This document shows positions 1 to 5,736 of a stretch of DNA of 5,889 nt, one piece after another. Where the stretch lies: contig NCJR01000069.1 in assembly GCA_002282555.1 (NCBI GenBank), forward strand, positions 1 through 5,889. The letters run 5' to 3'. The stretch's first letter is position 1. Each line of letters begins with the position of its first letter. The stretch comes from Rhodobacterales bacterium 34-62-10 (lineage in GTDB: Bacteria > Pseudomonadota > Alphaproteobacteria > Rhodobacterales > Rhodobacteraceae). A program made the translations under genes and the position numbers. Below the pieces are notes generated by a model, which was not told where the DNA came from, did no database searches, and saw only the letters and a program-made list of their open reading frames with translations.

Positions 1-205
1 GGCCACTGGCACCGTGAAATGGTTCAACACCACCAAAGGCTACGGCTTCATTGCGCCCGATGGCGGCAGCAAGGACGTTTTCGTTCACATTTCCGCGGTT
101 GAACGCTCGGGCCTGACCGGGCTGGCCGACAACCAGAAGGTCAAGTTCGACATCGAACCGGGCCGCGACGGTCGTGAATCCGCCGTGAACATCTCGCTGG
201 CCTGA
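1..205 (+). CDS. Cold-shock protein, CspA family (5' end cut by two bases)
   Basis: This is a small single-stranded nucleic-acid-binding protein of the cold-shock-domain (OB-fold) family, which acts in the cytoplasm as an RNA chaperone and sometimes in regulation. Codons in frame from base 2 read A-T-G-T-V-K-W-F-N, the classic N-terminus. Base 1 is therefore probably the G of an ATG that lies just outside the window, giving a 68-residue protein, the normal family length. The GTG at 14 is the internal Val6 codon and should not be taken as the start. RNP1 (KGYGFI, about residues 13-18) and RNP2 (VFVHI, about 27-31) are both intact, with the aromatic residues W8, F9, Y15, F17, F28 and H30 that stack on bases. 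TGA at 203-205 is followed by a strong terminator, so the gene is probably the last of its transcript. Its promoter and leader are not visible. The family is certain; which csp paralogue it is cannot be told. Confidence 0.96.
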   Translation, partial: ATGTVKWFNTTKGYGFIAPDGGSKDVFVHISAVERSGLTGLADNQKVKFDIEPGRDGRESAVNISLA

Positions 206-225
206 TCGCCTGACGGGATTGATGA

Positions 226-254
226 AAAACGGGCCCTGTCGCGGGGCCCGTTTT
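226..254. terminator. Bidirectional intrinsic terminator between csp and tesA-like genes
   Basis: An 11-bp perfect stem is formed by AAAACGGGCCC (226-236) and GGGCCCGTTTT (244-254) around a 7-base loop. The A-tract on one side and the T-tract on the other make the hairpin work in both directions: plus-strand RNA ends the csp transcript, 21 bases after its stop, and minus-strand RNA ends the tesA-like transcript, whose stop is at 264-266. On the minus strand the tract extends to five T. The placement between two converging genes fits this role exactly. Confidence 0.9.
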
Positions 255-263
255 GCATTCCGG

Positions 264-986
264 TCAATCCGCTTCGGTGCGACGCGTCTCGGCGGCGGCA
301 ATCAACTCCATCACCGCAGGCCCCATGGCATCGACGATCAGGGCAACGCCTTCCGCGTTGGGATGGATACCATCGTCCTGAAAATAGGCCCGCGCCGCCG
401 ACAGATCACCCTCCCCCAGCCCCTTGAAGAAACTCTCGAAATACAGCGCGCCATAAGCCTCGGCCAGTTCCGGCCAGATCGCCTCGAACGCGGCCTGATA
501 CTCGGGGCCATAGTTACCGGGCGCCTGCATCCCCACCAGCAGCACCGGAATATCCGCCGCCTGCGCCGCCTTGAGGATCCCCTCGATATTCGCCCGCGTC
601 AGCGCAGGATCCAGACCGCGCAGAACATCATTGCCGCCCAGCGCAAGGATCATGCCGTGAATATCCGGCGTCAGCGTCCATTCCACCCGCGACAGCCCGC
701 CCGCCGTCGTATCCCCTGAAACGCCAGCATTGACCAACCGCACCGTGGCCCCCTGCGCCTCCACCCACGCGCGCATCTGCGGCACGAAACCCTCGTCATC
801 CATCAGCCCGTAACCCTGGGTCAGACTGTCGCCAAAGGCCACGATCGACAGCGGCAATTCCCGCGTCTGCTGCGCGCTGGCCGCCTGCGTCACCACAAGC
901 CCAAGGCACAGAACAAGCGCGGCCCACACCTTGCCCCGGACAGCCAAGGCCCCATATGTCAAAAAACGAATAGAAAGCAGGCGCAT
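264..986 (-). CDS. tesA: Secreted SGNH/GDSL hydrolase, TesA-like arylesterase / lysophospholipase
   Basis: The 240-residue product is an exported serine hydrolase of the SGNH family that cleaves thioesters, aryl esters or lysophospholipids; the true substrate is not readable from sequence. Residues 1-38 look like a Sec signal peptide: Arg/Lys up to residue 19, a hydrophobic stretch around 21-33, and an A-S-A site with cleavage after A38. Family blocks are complete: FGDSL with the nucleophile Ser54, G91 in NAGVSGDTT, GGND with the oxyanion Asn119, and DGIHPN with catalytic Asp205 and His208. I chose the ATG at 986-984 because GGAGAGG (995-1001 on the minus strand) lies 8 bases upstream. The ATG at 992-990 would leave only 2 bases, and the open frame continuing to 1190 is antisense to the ATPase gene. 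The gene is divergent from the ybbA/ybbP-like pair, as in E. coli, which supports the tesA name. Related arylesterases are the main alternative name. Confidence 0.93.
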   Translation of the reverse strand: MRLLSIRFLTYGALAVRGKVWAALVLCLGLVVTQAASAQQTRELPLSIVAFGDSLTQGYGLMDDEGFVPQMRAWVEAQGATVRLVNAGVSGDTTAGGLSRVEWTLTPDIHGMILALGGNDVLRGLDPALTRANIEGILKAAQAADIPVLLVGMQAPGNYGPEYQAAFEAIWPELAEAYGALYFESFFKGLGEGDLSAARAYFQDDGIHPNAEGVALIVDAMGPAVMELIAAAETRRTEAD

Positions 987-990
987 TCCC

Positions 991-1692
991 ATGACCTCTC
1001 CGGTTCTCTCCCTCACAGATACGGCCTTGTCGCTGGATGGCAATGCCGGACGTGTCGATATCCTCCACGGCATCACGCTGGATGTCCACAAGGGCGAGAC
1101 ACTGGGCCTGGTCGGGCCCTCGGGTTCCGGCAAATCCTCGCTCCTCATGCTGATGGGCGGGCTGGAACGCGCCACCGGGGGCCGGATCACGGCTTTGGGT
1201 CAGGATCTGACAAACATGACCGAGGATCAACTGGCCCGTTTCCGCCGCGATCATATGGGGGTCGTGTTCCAATCCTTCCACCTGATCCCCACGATGACCG
1301 CACTCGAAAACGTCGCAACCCCGCTGGAACTGGCGGGTCACAAAGACGCCTTCGCCCGCGCTCGCGCCGAGTTGGAGGCCGTGGGTCTGGCCAGCCGCGC
1401 CGACCACTACCCCTCGCAGATGTCGGGGGGGGAGCAGCAGCGCGTCGCACTGGCCCGCGCCTCGGCCCCGCGCCCCGATATCCTTCTGGCTGATGAACCC
1501 ACCGGCAATCTGGATGGCACCAACGGTGCCGCAATCATCGAACTGCTCTTCGATCTGCGCGACAAACACGGCGCGACACTGGTTCTGGTGACCCATTCCA
1601 ACGAACTGGCCGCCCGCTGCGACCGGGTCATCCACCTGCGCGACGGGCGCATCGACACCGCCGCCACCCAAAAGGCCGAGGCCGCGGAATGA
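991..1692 (+). CDS. ybbA: ABC transporter ATP-binding protein, YbbA-like (LolD/MacB-type ATPase)
   Basis: The 233-residue cytoplasmic ATPase powers the permease encoded directly downstream. All ABC motifs are intact: Walker A GPSGSGKS (42-49), Q-loop Gln94 in VFQSFH, signature SGGEQQ (145-150), Walker B ILLADEP with catalytic Glu169, D-loop GNLD (172-175) and switch His202 in LVTHS. The LADEPTGNLD stretch and the length are typical of the LolD/MacB/FtsE class, which pairs with FtsX-fold permeases. The start at 991 matches the normal LolD-type N-terminus (a few residues before the first strand). A weak AGCAGG (976-981) lies 9 bases upstream, within codons 2-4 of the divergent tesA-like gene. 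An upstream in-frame TTG at 931 would only add antisense tesA sequence. The stop overlaps the permease start (ATGA, 1689-1692), so the two are one operon and probably translationally coupled. The YbbA assignment relies on the tesA/ybbP neighbours; by sequence alone LolD would be hard to exclude. Confidence 0.95.
   Translation: MTSPVLSLTDTALSLDGNAGRVDILHGITLDVHKGETLGLVGPSGSGKSSLLMLMGGLERATGGRITALGQDLTNMTEDQLARFRRDHMGVVFQSFHLIPTMTALENVATPLELAGHKDAFARARAELEAVGLASRADHYPSQMSGGEQQRVALARASAPRPDILLADEPTGNLDGTNGAAIIELLFDLRDKHGATLVLVTHSNELAARCDRVIHLRDGRIDTAATQKAEAAE
995..1001 (-). promoter_or_regulatory. Shine-Dalgarno site of the tesA-like gene, inside ybbA-like codons 2-4
   Basis: Read on the minus strand this is GGAGAGG, followed by 8 bases and the ATG at 986. 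It decides between two in-frame ATG codons six bases apart, favouring the inner one. The site overlaps codons 2-4 of the divergent ATPase gene, so the two genes share these bases. Confidence 0.6.
1016..1043 (-). promoter_or_regulatory. Weak candidate sigma-70-type promoter for the tesA-like gene
   Basis: On the minus strand TTGCCA (1038-1043) and TATCTG (1016-1021) are separated by 16 bases. They lie 30-57 bases upstream of the chosen start codon, inside the 5' part of the ATPase gene. The tesA-like promoter has to lie in this coding region because no intergenic space exists. Matches to the consensus are only partial, and such matches occur by chance, so this is a suggestion. Confidence 0.22.
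1678..1681 (+). promoter_or_regulatory. Ribosome binding site of the ybbP-like permease, inside the end of ybbA
   Basis: GAGG ends 7 bases before the ATG at 1689 and lies in the last codons of the ATPase gene. Together with the ATGA overlap it supports the chosen permease start and coupled translation. Confidence 0.5.
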
Positions 1693-4217
1693 GCTTGCGC
1701 ATCGCCGCCCGTTTCGCCGCACGCGAATTGCGCGGCGGCCTCAAGGGGTTTCGCATCTTCCTCGCCTGCCTCGCGCTGGGTGTGGCCGCGATTGCCGCCG
1801 TGGGATCGGTCCGCTCCAGCATCGAGGCGGGTCTGGCCCGCGAAGGCGCCGCGATCCTTGGCGGCGATGCCGAGATTGACCTGACCTACCGCTTCGCCAC
1901 CCCCGAAGAACGCGCATGGATCGACAGCATCGCCACCGAAGTGTCCGAGGTCACGGATTTCCGCTCAATGGTGGTCAAAGGTCAGGGCGACACGGCCGAG
2001 CGTGGCTTGACGCAGGTGAAATCCGTCGATGCCGCCTATCCCCTGATCGGTCAGGTTCTGCTAGAACCAGAGATGACGCTGGCGCAAGCTCTGGCCGGGT
2101 CCGACGGCTTGCCGGGTGCGGTCGTGCATCCCTTGCTGATCGACCGGATGGGGATGCAGATCGGCGACACCTTCCGCCTAGGCACACAAGACTTCCGCCT
2201 CATGGCCGCAATCACGCGTGAACCCGATGCGGGCGCGGATGGCTTCGGCCTTGGCCCGCGCACCATCGTGGCGACCGAGGCTCTGGCCAATGCAGGGCTG
2301 CTCACCGCAGGCTCGCTCTACTCCACCGAATACCGGATACTTCTGCCCGAGGGCAGCGATCTGGACGCGCTGGAAGCACAGGTCGAGACGCGGTTTGACG
2401 GGGCAGGCGCCCGTTGGCGTGACAGTCGCAACGGCGCGCCCAGCGTGGCCCGCTTCGTGGAACGCCTCGGCGCGTTCCTGATCCTTGTGGGCCTGTCCGG
2501 TCTGGCCGTCGGCGGGGTCGGCGTATCCGCGGCCGTGCGCGCGTATCTGGCGGGCAAGACCAGCGTCATCGCCACCCTGCGCACCCTTGGCGCGGACCGG
2601 GCCACGATATTCCAGACCTATTTCCTGCAGATCGGGGCGCTCAGCCTGTTGGGGATCACGCTGGGCCTGATGCTGGGCGCGGCGATCCCGCTGGCGCTGG
2701 GGCCGTTTCTGGAATCCCGCCTGCCGGTGCCTGCGGTCTTCACGATCCACCCTGCCCCGCTGATCGAGGCTGCGATCTACGGCGTCCTGACCGCACTGAT
2801 CTTCACCCTCTGGCCGCTTTCGCGGACCGAAGAAGTGCGCGCCGCCACCCTGTTCCGCGATGCGCTGTCGACCACCCGCACCCTGCCGCGCGCGCCGATG
2901 CTGGCGGTGATCCTTGCCTTGCTCGCCGCCCTGATCGGCACTTCCATGGCCTTTTCGGGGGCGGCGTGGCTGACGCTTTGGACAGCGGGCGGCATCCTCG
3001 GGGCCTTGATCCTGCTGGTGGTGACCGCCATCGGCGTCCGCGCCCTGACCAAACGGATGCGCGGCACGGCGCAGGGTCGCCCGGTGCTCCGCTGGGCGCT
3101 TGCCGCCATCGGCGGGCAGCGGGACGAGGCGACTTCGGTGATCCTCTCACTCGGCCTTGGCCTCTCGGTGCTGGCCGCCGTGGGCCAGATCGACGGCAAC
3201 CTACGCGGGGCCATCGCCAATGACCTGCCAGAAGTTGCGCCGTCGTATTTCTTCGTCGATATCCAGCGTGACCAGATGCCCGCCTTCATGGAGCGGCTGG
3301 AGAATGATCCCGCCGTGTCGCGCATCGACGCCGCCCCGATGCTGCGCGGCGTCATCACCCAGATCAACGACCGCCCCGCACGCGAAGTGGCGGGCGATCA
3401 CTGGGTCGTCACCGGCGACCGCGCCGTGACCTATGCGGGGGCCATGCCCGAGGGGACACGGATCATGGCCGGCGAATGGTGGCCCGATGATTACGAGGGC
3501 CCGCCCCAGATCAGCTTCGCCGAGGAAGAGGCCCGCGAAATGGGGATCGGCCTTGGCGACACAATCACCATGAACGTGCTGGGCCGCGACATCACCGGCA
3601 CGATCACCAGCCTGCGTGAAGTGGACTTCTCGACCGGCGGGATGGGCTTCGTGCTGACCATGAACGAACGCGCCTTGGCCGGAGCGCCGCACACTTTCAT
3701 CTCGACCGTCTATGCCGAGGAAGAGGCCGAGGCGCAGATCCTGCGCGATGTGGCGGGATCGGCCCCGAATATCACCGCGATCCGCGTGCGTGATGCCATC
3801 GATCAGGTCTCGGACGTGCTGGCGGGTCTGGCGGCGGCCACCTCCTATGGCGCGGCGGCGACGCTGATCACAGGCTTTCTGGTCCTGATCGGTGCGGCGG
3901 CAGCCGGTGAGCGGGCGCGAACCTATGAGGCGGCAGTGCTCAAGACGCTGGGGGCCAGCCGTGGCCGCATCCTGCGCAGCTTTGCCCTGCGTGCCGCCCT
4001 GCTAGGGGCGGCGGCGGGCGTGGTGGCCATCGCCGCAGGGATCGGCGGCGGCTGGGCGGTCACGCATTTCATCATGCAGACCGGCTACACCGTCATCTGG
4101 CCCTCGGCCATCGCCATCGTCTTGGGCGGCGTGCTGGCCACGCTGCTGTCGGGGCTGGCCTTCGCATGGCGGCCCTTGGCCGCGCGCCCGGCGCAGGTGC
4201 TGCGGGCGCGGGAATAA
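1689..4217 (+). CDS. ybbP: YbbP-like ABC permease with two FtsX/MacB-type halves
   Basis: The 842-residue inner-membrane permease is expected to pair with the upstream ATPase and to move or extract lipid-like or other hydrophobic substrates on the periplasmic side; the cargo cannot be read from sequence. It is built from two repeats. TM1 is near 21-40, followed by a periplasmic core domain (about 41-255). FtsX-type segments follow near 261-283, 311-336 and 357-377, then two linker helices (403-423, 428-450). The second half has a helix near 481-500, a second periplasmic domain (about 501-712), and segments near 718-740, 765-790 and 802-826. Ten segments and about 840 residues fit the YbbP family; LolC/E and MacB have only four. 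The coupling-helix-like stretches after the first FtsX segment of each half, TSVIATLRTLGA (291-302) and YEAAVLKTLGAS (746-757), are clear internal repeats. The C-terminus ARPAQVLRARE is typical. Its stop is 3 bases from that of the converging amine oxidase gene. Segment borders are estimated by eye. Confidence 0.94.
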   Translation: MSLRIAARFAARELRGGLKGFRIFLACLALGVAAIAAVGSVRSSIEAGLAREGAAILGGDAEIDLTYRFATPEERAWIDSIATEVSEVTDFRSMVVKGQGDTAERGLTQVKSVDAAYPLIGQVLLEPEMTLAQALAGSDGLPGAVVHPLLIDRMGMQIGDTFRLGTQDFRLMAAITREPDAGADGFGLGPRTIVATEALANAGLLTAGSLYSTEYRILLPEGSDLDALEAQVETRFDGAGARWRDSRNGAPSVARFVERLGAFLILVGLSGLAVGGVGVSAAVRAYLAGKTSVIATLRTLGADRATIFQTYFLQIGALSLLGITLGLMLGAAIPLALGPFLESRLPVPAVFTIHPAPLIEAAIYGVLTALIFTLWPLSRTEEVRAATLFRDALSTTRTLPRAPMLAVILALLAALIGTSMAFSGAAWLTLWTAGGILGALILLVVTAIGVRALTKRMRGTAQGRPVLRWALAAIGGQRDEATSVILSLGLGLSVLAAVGQIDGNLRGAIANDLPEVAPSYFFVDIQRDQMPAFMERLENDPAVSRIDAAPMLRGVITQINDRPAREVAGDHWVVTGDRAVTYAGAMPEGTRIMAGEWWPDDYEGPPQISFAEEEAREMGIGLGDTITMNVLGRDITGTITSLREVDFSTGGMGFVLTMNERALAGAPHTFISTVYAEEEAEAQILRDVAGSAPNITAIRVRDAIDQVSDVLAGLAAATSYGAAATLITGFLVLIGAAAAGERARTYEAAVLKTLGASRGRILRSFALRAALLGAAAGVVAIAAGIGGGWAVTHFIMQTGYTVIWPSAIAIVLGGVLATLLSGLAFAWRPLAARPAQVLRARE

Positions 4218-4220
4218 GGG

Positions 4221-5573
4221 TCACGCGTCCAGTATCTCCTGCGCGACGGACTGGCCCGATAGAACCGCCCCATGCGCCGTGCCGAAAGAGGCGGGCGACG
4301 CCGCCTCGCCCGCGAACCACAGCGCGCCATCCCATTCCATCCCGGCCAAGGCGTGCCGTGTGGCGGGGGAGGTGCCCACCGCTGTGAAGCTGTAGCTGCC
4401 AAGGCTGAACGGGTCCCGCCCCCAGCGCGTGACCTGTGCCGCGATGGGCGCTGGAAACCGCGCACCGAACATCGCCCGCAGCGCCGCATGCGCGGCGGCG
4501 ACCGTGTCGCGGTCTGACAAAGTCTCGACCTCAGCCGCGGCATCGGCGGCGTTGAAGCCCAGCAGCACCGGCGCGGCCATGCTGCGGGCCAGCGAGACCC
4601 ACTCGCCCCAATAGCCCGGCTTGGGTCCCAGCCAGCCGATCCAGTCCACGTCATCCGGCCAGGCCACGCGGTCAAAGCGCAGCCAGCATTTGTTCAGAAG
4701 GCCCATCCGCAGCCCGGCAATCGCGGCCTGCCGCGCGGGGTGCAGCGCCTCAGAGAAGCGGATATCGCCGGATTGCAGCACGCCCAGCGGGACCGTGCAG
4801 ATCACATGATCCGCTTTGAGGCGCGTGCCGTTGGTCAGGCGGACCTGACCGGGGGCCACCTTTGACACCTGCGCGGACAGGCGGATATCCAAGCCCCGCG
4901 CCAGATGTGTGGTGATCTGGTCGAAGCCGCCGGGGAACAGGGCATCGGTGCCGCCGAACTCTGCCGCGTCTTGGCCATACCATGCTGACAGCTGGTGGGC
5001 GGGGCTGCCGTATTCCTGTTCCAGCGTGCTGTTCAGAAGATACTGCACCAGTCGGCGTTGATCTGGGCCTGCTTGCCGCCAGCCGGGGGAGGCTTCAAGT
5101 GCCGCGCGGACCGAGACATCGGTGTCCCGCTGTTCGGTGGCGGTGATGGCGCGGGTGAGGATGGCCTCGGCCCCGGTCAGGTCGGGGTCGATCTGATCCC
5201 CGTCGGAGCCGAGCAGGATGGAGGCGTCGTAGCTGGTCGGGATCAGCTTGGCCCCGGCATCCCGCGCCAAGCCTGTCAGGGGGTTGCCCTGCTGTCCGTG
5301 GATCCAGCTGGCCCCCAGATCCATCGGCAGGTCGGGCCAGAGGCGGGAGGTGTGGATGCGACCGCCGATGCGGGGGCGGGCTTCCAGAACCGTGACGGTG
5401 TGGCTTGCGTCGGTGAGGGTCCGGGCGGCGGCGAGGCCGGATAGTCCGGCCCCGATCACAAGGGTCCGCAGGGGGGCCTTGGCCCGCAGGGGGCGGGGGG
5501 CTGCGGCGAGGGTGGGGAGGGCGGAGAGGCCAGCGAGGAAAGGGCGGCGTTTGATGTGAGCCAGCATGATCAC
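4221..5573 (-). CDS. FAD-dependent amine oxidase (flavin monoamine/polyamine oxidase family), probably Tat-exported
   Basis: The 450-residue flavoenzyme belongs to the amine oxidase family, which oxidises amines to imine/aldehyde with release of hydrogen peroxide. The dinucleotide-binding motif GAGLSGL (41-47) with Glu64 and the RIGGRIHT motif (68-75) bind FAD. MDLGASWIHG (84-93), FPGGFDQI (213-220), Lys295 in GLLNKCW (the lysine conserved near N5 of flavin in polyamine oxidases), and FAGEAASPASFGTAHGA (420-436) complete the family pattern. No cysteine sits at the position used for covalent FAD in mammalian MAO, so FAD is probably non-covalent. The N-terminus KRRPFLAGL, followed by a mild hydrophobic stretch and a basic c-region, looks like a Tat signal, suggesting a periplasmic enzyme. 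The start is either GTG at 5573, with AGGG about 6 bases upstream, or ATG at 5567, two codons shorter and more distant from the AGGG; I use GTG. It lies downstream of gcvP on the same strand. The exact amine substrate is unknown. Confidence 0.93.
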   Translation of the reverse strand: MIMLAHIKRRPFLAGLSALPTLAAAPRPLRAKAPLRTLVIGAGLSGLAAARTLTDASHTVTVLEARPRIGGRIHTSRLWPDLPMDLGASWIHGQQGNPLTGLARDAGAKLIPTSYDASILLGSDGDQIDPDLTGAEAILTRAITATEQRDTDVSVRAALEASPGWRQAGPDQRRLVQYLLNSTLEQEYGSPAHQLSAWYGQDAAEFGGTDALFPGGFDQITTHLARGLDIRLSAQVSKVAPGQVRLTNGTRLKADHVICTVPLGVLQSGDIRFSEALHPARQAAIAGLRMGLLNKCWLRFDRVAWPDDVDWIGWLGPKPGYWGEWVSLARSMAAPVLLGFNAADAAAEVETLSDRDTVAAAHAALRAMFGARFPAPIAAQVTRWGRDPFSLGSYSFTAVGTSPATRHALAGMEWDGALWFAGEAASPASFGTAHGAVLSGQSVAQEILDA

Positions 5574-5606
5574 GCGTTACCCTGTCTCGGAACCCACTTC
5601 GGACAA

Positions 5607-5634
5607 GCGCCGCCGAGGGATCCCACGGCGGCGC
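5607..5634 (-). terminator. Near-perfect 28-bp palindrome; candidate gcvP terminator or leader hairpin
   Basis: The arms GCGCCGCCG (5607-5615) and CGGCGGCGC (5626-5634) pair perfectly and enclose GGGATCCC (5617-5624), itself a palindrome. Only the A/A pair at 5616/5625 breaks full symmetry. It lies 103 bases past the gcvP stop and 34 bases before the amine oxidase start. In minus-strand RNA the stem is followed by TTGT, a poor U-tract, so it may be a weak intrinsic terminator for gcvP, a leader structure of the amine oxidase mRNA, or a protein-binding dyad. The symmetry is seen directly; the role is inferred. Confidence 0.45.
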
Positions 5635-5644
5635 AGTTCAGAAC

Positions 5645-5659
5645 GTCCCACCGTGGGAC
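5645..5659. repeat. Perfect 15-bp dyad, GTCCCAC-C-GTGGGAC
   Basis: Seven-base arms flank a single central base. This is too tight for a full RNA hairpin (about 5 bp with a 5-base loop would form) but a good form for a dimeric DNA-binding protein's operator. On the plus strand it is followed by A and five T (5661-5665), so weak termination of plus-strand (antisense) transcription is possible. The half-site TCCCACGG also occurs at 5621-5628 within the neighbouring palindrome, and CCCAC again at 5593-5597. Confidence 0.5.
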
Positions 5660-5673
5660 ATTTTTCAGGTTCA

Positions 5674-5682
5674 ATGATATCA
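5674..5682 (-). promoter_or_regulatory. Candidate extended -10 promoter for the amine oxidase gene
   Basis: On the minus strand TGATATCAT matches the extended -10 form (TG, one base, then TATCAT, five of six to consensus). There is no convincing -35. Transcription from here would begin near 5667 and give a leader of about 90 bases holding both inverted repeats. The match could be chance in this locally AT-rich stretch. Confidence 0.25.
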
Positions 5683-5736
5683 ACGCGTTACAGTTTCGCG
5701 TTTACCACTTTTTAACCCTTCAGCCGCGAACCACGA

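Noticed and set aside
14..16. GTG at 14 as the start of the cold-shock gene
   Set aside because: The upstream in-frame codons give the conserved ATGT before VKWF, so this is the Val6 codon and the true start is just outside the window.
219..719. 166-codon plus-strand open frame, antisense to the tesA-like gene
   Set aside because: Arg/His-rich composition typical of antisense frames in GC-rich DNA; it begins within the terminator region.
957..962. TTGACA on the minus strand inside the tesA-like gene
   Set aside because: A perfect -35 hexamer, but nothing like a -10 lies 16-18 bases downstream, and it simply encodes part of the signal peptide (LTYG).
931..990. N-terminal extension of the ATPase from a TTG at 931
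   Set aside because: The added residues are the antisense of the tesA signal peptide and do not resemble LolD-type N-termini; ATG at 991 fits the family length.
987..1190. N-terminal extension of the tesA-like gene (open frame to 1190, 308 residues in total)
   Set aside because: The extra residues are antisense to the ABC ATPase, including its Walker A region; a clear signal peptide and Shine-Dalgarno fix the start at 986.
796..1722. 308-codon minus-strand open frame
   Set aside because: It is a shadow of the ATPase and tesA genes in a high-GC region, with low-complexity composition and no recognisable domain.
2178..2750. 190-codon minus-strand open frame inside the permease gene
   Set aside because: Shadow frame; the plus-strand permease explains the region fully with family-specific motifs.
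5695..5730. Inverted repeat TTCGCG / CGCGAA just downstream of the gcvP stop as a terminator
   Set aside because: Only a 6-bp stem with a 24-base loop and no T-tract after it; too weak to call.
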